Source of the DNA: Diphasiastrum complanatum | Taxonomy: Eukaryota > Streptophyta > Lycopodiopsida > Lycopodiales > Lycopodiaceae | Direction of reading: 5' to 3' | NCBI GenBank assembly: GCA_029204225.1 | Contig: CM055107.1 | Coordinates: 8,671,472 to 8,735,471, forward strand | DNA: 64,000 bases | Shown: piece by piece, positions 1-10,779 of the stretch | Layout: each line of letters opens with the position of its first letter | How positions within the stretch are numbered: position 1 is the first letter of the stretch | Notes under the pieces: generated by a model | What the model was told of the DNA's origin: nothing | What the model saw: only the letters and a program-made list of their open reading frames with translations | The model's database searches: none | Translations under genes and position numbers: made by a program

Positions 1-899
1 AGGAGTGCAAGCTATTTGGTCTCTGGAAGATGCTTTGGATGCGTCGGAACTTGCATTTGACATAAGTGTCACGCTTTACACCTCTGTTATCCGTCAAATT
101 CCATTTTGGTCTTGTTCCTGCATCTGGCGAGCTCCGACCTTCGACCATGAGGAGAACGTTAATTGGCATATTGTTGCACCACTATCAAAAGATGATAATG
201 ATCGGGGCGTGCGCGTGCATGCACTTGTGAAAGGTGGAAGGACTAAATTATCCCAGTTCCCGCAAGATTTGCCATGATCAAAATATTATACTCAAATCTG
301 AAAGTTTTAATATGCTTTGGCATAAATCTTTTGAACTCCCTAAGAAACGACCTACTCTTTTAAAGTTTCCTTCATTTGCCTATTTATCTTCACCAATACT
401 TACTCCCACGAACGAGGAAGCAACATCTAATGCGTGGTGACTGTATTAGTCACATGCAAGCTATTGGTTGTATATGATGATGGTTTAAAATGATGACATT
501 TTTGAATGCAAGCAAGTCTTATATGATGGCCATAACAATTTTAAACAATTCTAAGTTCTATGTCGGCATTTGTGCCAATATTAACAATATTAAAGTGAAA
601 ATACTATATGCTATGTATAATAACATGTATGATGACCTCTAAAAATAGTCGTATATGGTGATGAAAATGACATCCAACAAAAAACATTCATTTTCTTCTA
701 GTTTTATGATGAGATGAATTTATTCAAATTTTATAGGAGGGATTATCGATAGGCTAGTGGATAGAAGTACACATAGCGATCTACATATTATATACCCTTA
801 TTTGTATACATATGTGTGCATCAAAAAACTAGTCAAAGCATGTTAATGTGTACCAATCTATTATGATGTAGGCCTAAACAATCATTTTTTGCATAATTT
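1..899. other. AT-rich intergenic DNA, no gene recognised
   Basis: Short open frames occur (for example 5-277 on the plus strand) but none has a recognisable domain, splice context or repeat logic. The stretch is AT-rich. From about 480 onward it carries the same TATGATGGC-type wording as the repeats that follow, so it may be decayed transposon flank. Confidence 0.4.
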
Positions 900-1540
900 T
901 CATAAATGATGGCCTAGGAAACTCTTGTTTATTCTGGCATATATGATAGTTTTTCAAAAGCCATCATTTATGACATTTTTCTCTTTATGAGCACACTTAA
1001 AATTTCTAGATAAGTGGGCAAATAAAAGTAGTTGTATTGAAATAATAGTATAACACCCTTAACTTGATATTAGAGTGCATGTCGTATACTTTTTGATAGA
1101 TGTCGATGTGTTAATATTGAATCCAATGATATTAAACATGAGGATATGTATAACATCCCATGTATAACATAAGTAGGTAAATCTACACATAGATGGATGG
1201 ATTACCACATAATCTTGTAGTCATACGTGATATCTGGACTTAAATATCAGTTCATGGAAAAAAACGGCATAAATGACAGCCTAGAAAATTGTCATTTATT
1301 CTGGTTAATATGACAGCTTTTGAAAAGTCATCATTTATGCCAAAAATGACATTTTTTTGTGTTTATGGCTTGAATGTGTAGATAAGTGGGAAGATAAAGC
1401 ACAGTTAGATGGATATAATAGTATAACACCTATAAGTTGGTATAAGTGCGTCATAATTTTTTGATACACGTTGATGATATGTATTCTAGTGTATTAATAT
1501 TGAATCTGACGATATTGAACATGTGGATAGGTAAAATACA
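900..1540. repeat. Diverged tandem repeat, two units of about 370 bp
   Basis: Unit 1 (about 900-1160) and unit 2 (about 1265-1540) share the same order of phrases: a 'gcctag' block, a block reading tcatttatg, then gataagtggg, then aataatagtataacacc, then ttaatattgaat followed by a gatattgaacatg-like end. Divergence is substantial. A third partial copy lies at 3025-3255. No coding potential is visible. It is probably part of an old transposon end or a small satellite. Confidence 0.6.
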
Positions 1541-2232
1541 TTAGAGGATATTTTGATTCCAAAAGGACCGTGTAAGAAATTGTGTCATAGTAAGAGAATG
1601 TTAGAGAGAGAATAATAAAATGATTGGAATTATTTTTAGTTTTCACTGCTGCCCGTCGTCTAACTTGTGCAGTTGGCTCATTTTTTGAAGTATATTCACA
1701 ATGTGCATGAAACAAAGCACACAACACAAGCGGGAGAAAATTCCCTCCAAAATTTCATGTGTAAAGGAGTACACAAATCCTAAAGCCCATGATCTCAACA
1801 TTTGTAGATCGAAGTTCTACCTAAATAAAACCTCTAGTCTTTTAGATTTCTTCGATCATGTTGTCATGCTAATTTGCATTGCACCTTCTCGAATACTTGT
1901 GAGTCCTTTTGAAATGACTTTGAGAAGCTTTGTGAGGAAGTTTTAGCAATGTAAATTCCTTTTGCAGTTTTTTATTGATGTTGTATGTCCTGGCATAAGT
2001 TCTATTTGACTTTCTTGCAAATGTACATATTAGATTAACCACCTCTTTGTGTAGGATTAAGGGTTTGGAAGACAAGGCTAAACCTTGTAGATGTTCAAAT
2101 CCTCTTCCCTTAAACTATTAAAATAAAAAATACTTGAACTTAGATCTGAATTTTACTATATGCTAAATTTCTTAATTTTGAAAATGTAAATTAAAAAAGA
2201 ACTCAATTATGAAATAAAAATAAAGCCTCTAT
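1541..2232. other. AT-rich DNA, nothing recognised
   Basis: No supported gene, repeat or RNA is visible here. The overlapping short open frames on both strands (1701-1946 plus, 1869-2075 minus) look like chance. Confidence 0.4.
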
Positions 2233-2617
2233 ACTTTTATGGAATCATATGCAAGATGTGAACATTTCATCATATTCTATGCAAAGAGTAGATCAATTTT
2301 GTTTTTTACCTCATCTCCATCAAAGTTCAGATAAGAAAGTTATGACATATCAAAGATTGTTATCATACATTTGATCATGTGGCATATCTCCACCACATGC
2401 CAATCTGCAATTGTTAAAGAGAAGAAGTCTACTGGCACGTCATGGTGATATGCCAAGTCATCAAATGCCACATCATCAATGTATGATAACGATATTTGAC
2501 ATGTCATAACTTTCTTATTTGAACTCGGATGAAGATGAGGTAAAAAGCAAAAATGATCTACTCTTCACATAGAATCCAATGGAATGATCAAATCTTGCAT
2601 ATGATTTTATAAAAAAG
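2233..2617. mobile_element. Foldback (long inverted repeat) element, MITE-like
   Basis: The left arm (about 2233-2400) and the reverse complement of the right arm (about 2455-2617) align over roughly 160 bp with few differences. Shared landmarks are aatcatatgcaag near the outer ends, agagtagatca, tttttacctcatct, aagaaagttatgacat and gttatcatacat. The spacer is about 60 bp. No ORF is present. The transcript would fold into a long imperfect hairpin, the shape of foldback MITEs and of precursors of 24-nt small RNAs. A target-site duplication is not obvious. Confidence 0.7.
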
Positions 2618-3024
2618 AATTGAAAATTTCTAGAAAAGTTATTGTTGTTCTACTCATCGTTAGATTAATGGATGATTTTATTGTAGATGATGTTTTGCAA
2701 CTTCTTGCAAATTTGCCCTCCTTAAATCATGTAAGTTTGTTTAAATATGGTTTGCTCGATATATTACTATTAACCATAACTACTAAGAGTTGGGTAGTTA
2801 GGAGTTTACGGGCAGCATGTATTATCAAATCACAAGACCTGCCCACATCGAGAGTTTCAAAATTTACACAAATATTACCAAAAAACTCCAAACATTTTCA
2901 GACCGACAAACTATGTTACATAACTTCACAAGTGTAAAAAATTTATTGGGCCACATGTACACTAAACGGTTGAACAGTCAACAAAAGCATCTTGACAAAT
3001 GGCCCTTTTGGTGGACTACCTCTA
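2618..3024. other. AT-rich DNA, nothing recognised
   Basis: Overlapping plus-strand open frames (2620-2937, 2817-3044) have no recognisable protein features. I see no RNA gene or repeat. Confidence 0.35.
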
Positions 3025-3255
3025 ATGTCTCATGCATAACATAAGTAGTTAAATTCACACATAGATGGATGGATTACTACATAATATGGTAGATATATCT
3101 GATATCTAGACTGAAATCATCATTTCATGTAAAAAACTGAAATAAATGATAGCCTAGAAAATTGTCTTGTATTTTGGTTTATATGACAGCTTTTCAAAAC
3201 TCATCATTTATGCCAAACATGATGTTTTCTTAGGTTTATGTAGATAAGTGGGTCT
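3025..3255. repeat. Third, partial copy of the 900-1540 repeat
   Basis: The sequence repeats the order seen at 1150-1395: cataacataagtag, acacatagatggatggatta, then the 'agcctagaaaattgtc' block, tcatcatttatgcca and tagataagtggg. The part equivalent to the 3' half of the tandem unit is missing, so the copy ends at about 3250. Confidence 0.6.
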
Positions 3256-3271
3256 AGGGCGGATTTTTCGT

Positions 3272-3460
3272 CGAGGGATTGGTCTTGTTGGAAGATCCCC
3301 AGTGGGGGCAGGGCCCACACTGTCCTTACACGTGAGTGATCAGGGTAACGCCGCATCCAATCCCGAGGGCCATCCCAATTACCCTGTTCTCCCTAGCCAA
3401 TAAGAGTTTTCCAGGCTCTCAGAGATATGGCCACCGTGAGATGAGATGGCTACAAACGTT
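3272..3460 (+). repeat. Dispersed repeat shared with 45790-45980
   Basis: Blocks in the same order and orientation recur at 45.8 kb: gggattggtc, an acgtgagt block, catccaatcc, an attacccyg block, gccaatragag and ggctctcagaa/g. Both copies are GC-richer than their surroundings. It is probably a fragment of an LTR or untranslated leader of an unrecognised retroelement. Confidence 0.5.
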
Positions 3461-4209
3461 TTAGCTAGATTCGAGCTTTGGTTTTGAATTTGGTATGATT
3501 ATAAATACTAGCTTCTTAGATTTTGGTCTTTGGTCACTAGGGACAGTCCTGCTTTGATAATCTGGCTTTTGTTATCATCAGTGTGGCCTTTTCTTTGTAG
3601 TCGGCATTTTTCTTTCCTTCAAGCAGTGGCTCAAGTGTCCACGTTTCATTCTGCCTCATCGACTCGATCTCCTCCGACATTGCTTGCTTCTAAAATTCAC
3701 CTTATGGACTCTGGATAGGTTCTTGATATGTCGTCGGCTCCTCAGCGTAGCCATTAGAAGAGGTCTCATTATCAAAAAGACCCTTTAAGAAATGCCATGT
3801 AGGATAAAGAGAAAAATCAAAATAAAAAAATAATAATATTGTTTATTTGCTTGCCCCCACCACTCCTGAGGCCTCTCCAACTCCCAATGATCTAACTATA
3901 GTGTCTTGTCACAGTTAAGAACTCTAAACTGTTCATAGTCTAACTTGTCTAAATTCGAAAATATTTTCCCTCCATTGGTTACGAAGAGGGCAATCTTCTC
4001 ACTGGATCTAGAATATGGCCGCCATCCCCAAATTCAAATTAGGAAAAAAAGTAAAATGTATAAATATGCATTCCCTCCAGTAGAAATATAAATGCCATCT
4101 TCACATTGGAATGAAAATTTGAGCGCCATCTCCAAATTTGAATCAGACAGAAAAGCAAAATCAATGAATTGATGGTACAGAGTATATAATATAATAAAAG
4201 ATAAGTACT
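3461..4209. other. Non-coding stretch with a short diverged direct repeat
   Basis: Two roughly 30-bp related blocks, one beginning gccgccatccccaaattc near 4018 and one beginning gcgccatctccaaatttg near 4121, are each followed by a purine-rich run. No gene is supported. TATAATATAATAAAAG near 4184-4200 resembles a TATA-type stretch upstream of the coding remnant that follows, but this is weak. Confidence 0.35.
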
Positions 4210-4810
4210 TTGTTTTGTTTTAAAAAATTTGTTCTTAGTACTTTGATGCGTTTAATTACTTTCTTGTTTTTTCTGATGACAACATTGTATTATCTACATT
4301 TGGATATCCCTACTGATTTGGCACCTTTACAGAGAAGGGGAGGCAAAGGAATTCCAATCTTTGTTGAGGATCGAATAGGGAAGAGGAGGCAAAGGAATTC
4401 AAATATCTACTAAAGATCGTTCTCGTTATAGGGTAGAAGGAAAAAAGAACTTGGATTTGTGGACAAATGGAACATTATATTCTCAAGATCCCAGCACTCT
4501 GACTCATCCCACATTCTCGTCAATAACTAATCTAGTTATATGGATACGCAATGGGCATACTGGATTACTAGGATACTGTGAGAGATTGAAGATTCATGGA
4601 AATTAGTTCTATATGATGAAAATTCACATTTTAGAATGTAAGTTGATACGGATATCCTCTTATTGTCAGAATAGAGATTGTCTTCTCCAAAAGACCTTAG
4701 AGGAAAACGAACAACTTAAAAGAAATAATGAATCATTACACCAAGATAACAATCGATATCAAATCAAAACTAAAGCAAATGCAATCAATCTTACAATCTA
4801 TTCGAATTGA
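4210..4810 (+). pseudogene. Coding remnant upstream of the transposase-like gene, with a coiled-coil segment
   Basis: Short open frames at 4210-4413 and 4613-4810 show codon-like texture but no named domain. The first is hydrophobic at its N terminus and then basic (residues RRGGKGIP, IGKRRQRN). The second ends in a heptad-like run (EENEQLKRNNESLHQDNN) typical of a coiled coil. Between them another frame reads with a stop. Given the same strand and spacing, they may be 5' exons of the gene whose remains lie at 5092-6960. They could equally be chance frames in decayed DNA. Confidence 0.3.
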
Positions 4811-5091
4811 AAAGTTACAATTACTGAAGGATGTGGAATTCTAAGAAGAAGGCTAGGAATAAGAAGCGAAAGCAACAAAGTTGCAAGGATATTTAAACTC
4901 TTTCAAAAAGGATGTTATCGAAATAGAAGGATTCATGCATTCAAGTAAGCATGTTCTGATTTTTGTAACTTTATCAATGACATATGGATTTATTTCAGCT
5001 ACGGTGATATTCTGCCAACTATCTGTTTTTTTGCAGATCTGCATTAGTAGCTCCTCGGAATATTAAGGACAATGCTTCACTTGGAATATCG

Positions 5092-6960
5092 TTGGGCTCA
5101 ATATTGACAGGCAAATCCACTGAGTGTATCATTATGAACAATAGGAGTTCCAATGTAGAATGCAAATTAACAGAGTCTTTGATGGTGGACATTCAAAAAA
5201 ATTTAGATAAGACTATAGTTCAAGGTGCTTCTGATTTTGTAGGTATTAGCAGAGAAGCATATGCAACAATATTTAAACTTATTAGAGAAGCTTTTAAGTA
5301 AGTTCAAACTAGAAAAGTACTAATCCCAAGGTCATATCACTTGAAGAAAGAGAAGATTACATTAAACATAGGTATGCATAAGATTATCGGTAACCCATTT
5401 CATATTGAGGAGGTGTATGAAACTGATGGAAGTTCAATATCTTGTAATTCATCAAACAACTTATTTGTTGATATAAATTACTTGCTAAGATACATCGTCA
5501 CATTCTATGATATAACCTTTGAAAAGGTGAATGGCAAAATAATCATGGTACTTAAGCTAAATGAGTTAGAAATTGTAAAAGGGTAGAAGATGGAGAGTGT
5601 TAGTATAGCTCTCATGAATGGTGCACTATCACAAACAGTATAACAAGGAGATTTCAGATTTAGTGTCCAGTCTGAGAATGATATATGGTGGTTGGCAGCG
5701 TTTCAAATAATTTTTTTCTTTATTACATTATTTTCAATGGATAATATAAATTGATATTAAGCTAAGTTTGAATTATTGTTTGGATAGGTATTGAAGGAGG
5801 ATCATGATATATTATCATGGATATTCTCTAGGACATCTTACCCTAGGATCATCAAGGACCATATGGATGGAGGATTTATCAATGTTCCACAAGTTGGAGA
5901 CTTCAATGTTGAATGGCACTTAGCAGGTTATTTGAAAACATTGAAATGCATGTATAATGTCTCTCACGATGCTACATCCAAACACCCTTGTTTATACTAC
6001 ATGAAAATGGCAAAAGATGTTACTAGGAGTACATGAATTACTAGAGAATATGCAGATCCAAACTGGAAGCATGTGCTGCCCATTCCCTTGAAAATTGTGC
6101 ATGTTTGCACTCTTCATGTAGAAGTTAGATTAATAGAAAAGCTCATTTATCTTCATATAGTTTTTGCATGGAATACTAAGCCAACATCATCCTCGAAGGA
6201 AGCTATCTCGAGATTAGAAGATGTTTTATCGAAAGCAAGACTTCATAAGGGACATGTCAAAATACAGAAAGATAAAAAGTTTTCAGAAAAGACAAGAAAT
6301 ATGCCTACTAAGCCAAGCATAGGAGGAGCAAAAGCACGTCAATTCCTATCAAAACATACTGGTAAGGCTTCAAAATTTAACACTCAGTCTGGATGGATAT
6401 CATTGCTGCCACTCAAGGTTTCGAGAAGAGCGGCAAAACTAGATTACTAAAAGTTGATGTATGGAGGAAGCTTGATAGTATGATTGAAATTTTAAGAAAA
6501 GATAAATTTTCTGATATTGACAAGAAAGCTGTACAAAATACTTGTGTCGAGTTTGTTGGTACAGTATCAAAAGCATGGGGAGAAGATCACATCACTCATT
6601 ACATGGTTAGTATAAATGCTTCGAGATGATTTTAATATTCCTTATATATTTTGATTCAAGCATAAGACTGACATTATGATTTTGACATGTGCAACACATA
6701 CTAAGAGATCATACAACATTTTTTGCAAACACATGGAAGCCTGAGTGTCTAGTCATCACAAGGGATGGAGAAGTCACATTGGCAAGCACGGGCAGCATTT
6801 CATCAACATGGAGGAACCAATGAAAAATGAAACTACATTTATCAATTATTTCAATGGTTCTACCGTAGAGTTCAGATTCGACAAATAACAAAATCCACAG
6901 AATATATCAAGTTTAGAAAAGCATGCAAGTTCATGCAGGAAGAGAAAAATTAGAATATTG
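5092..6960 (+). pseudogene. Decayed multi-exon transposase-like gene, family not identified
   Basis: Consecutive blocks read as one degraded protein. The frames 5092-5301 and 5341-5586 are in register, interrupted by TAA at 5299 and then by TAG and TAA near 5584 and 5641. After a likely intron (acceptor ttggatag near 5788) the reading resumes at 5791-6036 and continues at 6073-6450 and 6393-6629. A GTTAGT donor follows HYM near 6603. A further exon in another frame runs to about 6960. Landmarks in order: NDIWWLAAFQ, EDHDILSWIF, WHLAGYLKTLKCMYNVS, ATSKHPCLYY (a Cys expected at the last position looks lost), IVHVCTLHVEVRLIEKL, KPSIGGAKARQFL, VSKAWGEDHITHYM, GMEKSHWQARAAFHQHGGT and LFQWFYRR. This architecture suggests a DNA-transposon protein rather than a host enzyme. 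I cannot assign a superfamily or catalytic triad. Many stops and frameshifts make it non-functional. Confidence 0.5.
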
Positions 6961-7151
6961 CTGAATAACAGATTACATTCTTCTTGAAACTGTGCCTTTT
7001 CTACAAATGATTTTAATATAACAAAGACATTCAGTAATCATTGTCATCAAATTATGACAAGTTCAGAAAAGCAAGAGAGAAGAGCATCATAATCAAATGA
7101 TATGTACTCAATGTAAATGTATTAATTGTATCATAACATAAAACAAAGTGT

Positions 7152-7782
7152 TCACTCTTCATCATCAATTTTTGTATCTCCTTCTATGCCGATGAAAGAA
7201 TCCCGAACCACTTCAGTATCAAGGGTGTCGATAAGGAAGTGACTAATATCTTTAAAGGATGATGGGACTGAGGATGAGGCCATTTGAGGATCAGAAGCGA
7301 TAGCTTTTTCATCATCCGAGATCTAAACTAGCAGGAAAAGTATAAAACCAGTCTAGTATTTAAGAAAACGACATTTTCTTTTCCAATAAGAAACATCATA
7401 GTGTATCTAAATTGTTCAAACAATCTAGTAAACATCATGTCTAGTCTTTGCTTGAACATCGGGAAGAAATGAACAAGACCAGTAAAATGCATGAATGAGA
7501 GATGACCTATGGAGATAACATGTATACTAGCTATATCCCTGAATCTAACATAGTATTTGTAAATACTACAGAACTAGGTTGCACAGTCTTGCAAACATGT
7601 AGATATGGGCGAAATAGTGTGTGAAAGTAGTCTAAGTTTTTAGTCATTCCAAGATCAGTAAGAAATACACTTAGGGTGCTCTCACGGCTAGATCCCGAGG
7701 ACAACACCATGGCTCTCAGGTAGATATCGCTTCTGTGCGTGGGGTAAGCAAACATGAAAAAAGAGATTGTAAGAACACACAC
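7152..7782 (-). CDS. Unknown minus-strand gene, at least two exons, divergent partner of the H3-like gene
   Basis: The last exon is 7322 to 7152. A pyrimidine-rich acceptor (ttttcctgctagtttag) is followed by exactly 57 in-frame codons ending in TGA, beginning ISDDEKAIASDPQ and ending in the acidic run DTKIDDEE. An upstream open frame at 7782-7531 (MCVLTISF start, containing STLSVFLTDLGM) is a plausible first exon. A GTAGTA donor after QPSS near 7569 would join it in phase 0. A CTATAAAAG box lies at 7941-7933. The protein is short, acidic at the C terminus and unrecognised. With the Copia element removed it would face the H3-like gene across about 850 bp. Exon 2 is better supported than exon 1. 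I infer co-regulation only from the layout. Confidence 0.4.
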
Positions 7783-7932
7783 AGGAGTGATATGTACGAA
7801 AACTGTAGTTGGGATATCGCATTAGTGCGTAGACAAAAGACTAGCAACAATAGATACTATAAATAGTGCGCACAAAAGCAATTTGCCATGAAAATTGAGA
7901 AAAAAAAGTAAAAAATTAATAGGGTTGCATGT

Positions 7933-7941
7933 CTTTTATAG
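7933..7941 (-). promoter_or_regulatory. Candidate TATA box of the minus-strand gene
   Basis: Read on the minus strand the sequence is CTATAAAAG, about 150 bp upstream of the candidate ATG at 7782. It sits next to the CACGTG repeats. Position and sequence fit a plant TATA box, but no transcript evidence is available. Confidence 0.4.
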
Positions 7942-7976
7942 GCAATTTTCACATGTGTGGGTCAACGGTCAACCAA

Positions 7977-8141
7977 ACACATGTTGCCTCCTAATGGTTC
8001 GTACAACTACACACGTGTGATCTAACTACTGGACACGTGTCACGAGTTCATCAAAAAATGTGACACGTGTTGCCTCCCTAATGGTCCATACGACTACACA
8101 CGTGTGATATGACTACAGGGCATGTGTCACGAGGTCATTGG
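7977..8141. repeat. Two tandem units of about 80-86 bp carrying CACGTG palindromes
   Basis: Unit 1 (7977-8062) and unit 2 (8063-8141) share gttgcctccctaatgg, a 'tac(a/g)actacacacgtgtga' block, a 'gga/gca(c/t)gtgtcacgag' block and ttcatca/gtcattgg ends. A third unit continues beyond the Copia element at 12476-12571, so the array was once continuous. Each unit holds one or two CACGTG or CATGTG cores, the core bound by plant bZIP and bHLH factors. The array lies between two divergent genes. Confidence 0.65.
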
Positions 8142-8750
8142 TGTCAGAAATCGAGAGGTTAGTGAGCAGAATCTTGAGCAGGTTCGTATAGGATCGGAAA
8201 CGCCACAAACAACAACAGAGTATTCAAATTGAATGATTTAGACAAATGCACAATGAAATGATACAATAGTAGGACTAAAAATTTGCACTCTGATTAATAT
8301 CAAACAGTGAGTACATGCTTAAAGTGATAACTTTAGCTTACAATCATTGAGAGTGATAACTTTGGTTGTAGAAACTCGAATAATCAGAAGAAGTAATCTG
8401 ATGAGATTCTAGGATTGATATCCTACAAAATATCTACAACTACCTTTTGTTGCAGTTATTACAATTGCCTCATTATAGTTAATGCATGTACAAAGTGGAC
8501 GGACTATCAACGCGAAGTCGTTGGGTCGGCGACAGTATCAAAATTTACAAGTATTAAAAAATGTACAAAGATTTGAAAATACTGACTCAAAAAATATAGA
8601 ATTTTTCGAGTCGATCCGATATAAAAAATTCCTAGAAAAGATTTGATTCTGAATTTTTCAATCCTCTGTTCATAATTCGAGCTTTCTGTTTTTGGTTTTT
8701 CATGATGCTCATTATTGAATGGATTTGAGGCTGAGCATCGAAATCCAACA
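8142..8750 (-). repeat. 3' LTR of the Copia element
   Basis: Starts tgtcagaaatcgagagg and ends gagcatcgaaatccaaca, matching the copy at 11859-12470. It is preceded by TSD ATTGG. Because the element reads on the minus strand, this is its downstream LTR. Confidence 0.92.
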
Positions 8751-8760
8751 CTCTTCCTTA
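8751..8760 (-). other. Polypurine tract of the Copia element
   Basis: On the minus strand it reads taaggaagag immediately before the LTR. This is the expected plus-strand primer position for an LTR retrotransposon. Confidence 0.75.
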
Positions 8761-8964
8761 ATTTGGATCTTGAAAACTTTTGATTTTTAGATTCAACATG
8801 TCGTTGAATCTGAGGTGGTGCTCCTTTGATAGAGCCTTTGTGAAGTAATCTCCTGCCATTGATTATGTCCTACAGTAGACTAAGGATATATCTTTGCTTT
8901 GTACTTTCTCTCTCAAATAGTGATATCTGATTTTGATATGCTTGCTTCGAGAATGAAATCTTGG

Positions 8965-9032
<68 letters not shown>

Positions 9033-10193
9033 ATGGTGCTTTAGTTGTCACAAAAGATGGTTGTTGGATGTGACTGTGCAAGGTTGATTTCTGCTAGTAG
9101 GTGCCTCAACCAAATTGTTTCCTTTGTAACATTTGTGTCAGCAATGTACTCTAATTCAGTTGATGATAATGCTACTGAGTTTTGATTTCGGCTGTTCTAG
9201 GAGATCGGTCCTTGATTGTATAAGAATACCAATTCAGAAGTAGACCTTCTAGAATTGATATCTCTTGCCCAATCTGCATCTGTGTATCCTTCAAGTACGT
9301 TGGTAGGTTGGTTGTCTCCATAATGTATGCTAAGATGTTTGGTTTCCTGAATGTACTTCATGACCTTTGTGAGCACTTTCCAATGAGTTAGACCTGGATT
9401 CGATAGAAACTGGCTGAGTGAACTGATTGAATATGCAATGTCACGGGTCGAGTGCAGATCATTGCATACATTAGTGAGCCGATGATGGAGTGAAATAGAT
9501 ATTGTTTCATCTCCTCCTAATCTGCCTCAGTTTGAGGATATTGTTCCTTTGACAACTTCAATCCAAAGTCAAGTGAAAAGAGACTTGGTTTGTAGCTGGC
9601 CATTCCATACTTTTTCAGCACATTTGTGAGATATCGCTGTTGGTTGATGAAAATCGGACGACTAGATCAAATTCAGAAAATTTTGATTCCGAGACAGTAG
9701 TGGGCTTTTGGACCCATATCAGTCATTTTGTACTCCTTGGCCAGCATGCATTTCATTTCCTTCATCAGATCCAGATCGCTACTAAATAATAGTGTATCAT
9801 CTACATAGAGAGTGACGATGATGAAGAAATTTGATACAGAGTTGAAGTAGACATTCGAGTGTGCTGAGTTTGGAATGAAACCATTCTAATAAGGAATGCA
9901 TTTAATTTTTGGAACTAGGCCCTAAGTGACTATTTCAGTCCATAGAGTGCCTTGTAAATTTTGCACACAAGGTGTTGTTTTCCTCTCAACTCATATCCTT
10001 CTGGTTGTGACATAAATATTTCTTCTTCAATGGTCCCATTGAGCAAAGCGATCTGGACATCCATTTGATGGACTTCGAGATCTACTGCAGCTGCAAAGGA
10101 GAGTAGCAAATAGAACAAAGCATGCTTGAGTATTGGGTTGAAGGTCTCAGAATAATCCAGATCTAGAATCTGGGAATAGCCTTTGGCTGCCAA
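8760..10193 (-). pseudogene. Copia reverse transcriptase and RNase H, degenerate
   Basis: The frame 10193-9930 gives AAKGYSQI, LDYSETFNPILKHA, LEVHQMDVQ, EEEIFMSQPEGYE and KALYGLK, the standard Copia reverse transcriptase run. It starts mid-domain. Further down the minus strand, broken frames give RNase H landmarks: GYTDADWA, VALSSTELEYIA, TIFCDN, NPRFHSRSKHIKIRY and DYFTKAL. A (GA)n tract at 8968-9030 sits inside the RNase H segment between FCDNQSTIAL and NPRFHSR. The region with the YVDD-type catalytic motif is too decayed to read. It cannot be functional. Confidence 0.85.
8968..9030. repeat. (GA)n microsatellite, 63 bp, inside the RNase H segment
   Basis: An uninterrupted GA run replaces or extends the codons between FCDNQSTIAL and NPRFHSR of the Copia RNase H on the minus strand, where it reads as a Ser-Leu run. 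It probably expanded after the element died. Confidence 0.95.
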
Positions 10194-10194
10194 A

Positions 10195-10700
10195 GCATAT
10201 TAGATGATTCAGAAGTTGAGGTATGACGAGCTTGACTGTTGGAAGAATAACAATGGCTGAGTTTGTAGAGATCTCCACTTCTTCTCCCAAAAGCTAGAAT
10301 TTTCCAAGTTTTGTTAAGGATAGTGCAACCGATTGTATCGAATTTAACCCTTCGATCTGAATCAATGATTCTGCTAACTGAGAGTAGATTCTTGGTCAGA
10401 TTTGAGATGTGGAGAACATTGGGAAAGAAATGAGTAGGAATTTTACTCTTAAAACACATATTTGATACAAGATTCAAATTTCTTAGTTCTTTCAACATGC
10501 CAATCAAATCTCAAAAAAGCTCTGCCCTGCGGCCTTATGATCTTTCCAGATTCGATTAAGAATTTGAGAGTGGCAAAAAATAGTTATTAGTTTCTTGTTG
10601 ACAGTAACCTTGACTTCACCTTTCTGAAATTTGACTCTGACTATTTCTTTACCTTGAATTGAATGTGATGAGTTGTCTCCAAGTTGCACAACTCGAGTGG
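10195..10700 (-). pseudogene. Copia protease end and GAG-pre-integrase remnant
   Basis: The minus-strand frame 10507-10163 gives NVLHISNLTKNLLSVSRI, VKFDTIGCTI and GRRSGDLYKL, the region between protease and the pre-integrase zinc finger of Copia polyproteins. It breaks off at SSNMLW, just where the LWH..LGH motif should start. The next bases are already reverse transcriptase (AAKGYSQI). The integrase and the N-terminal half of the reverse transcriptase have therefore been removed at about 10195. Confidence 0.8.
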
Positions 10701-10779
10701 GTGAAAGATTTATAATCTTTGAACCAGACTTGATGGTGAGTCGTGTGTTGAGTTGCTCCAGAATCGAGATACCAGGAAT

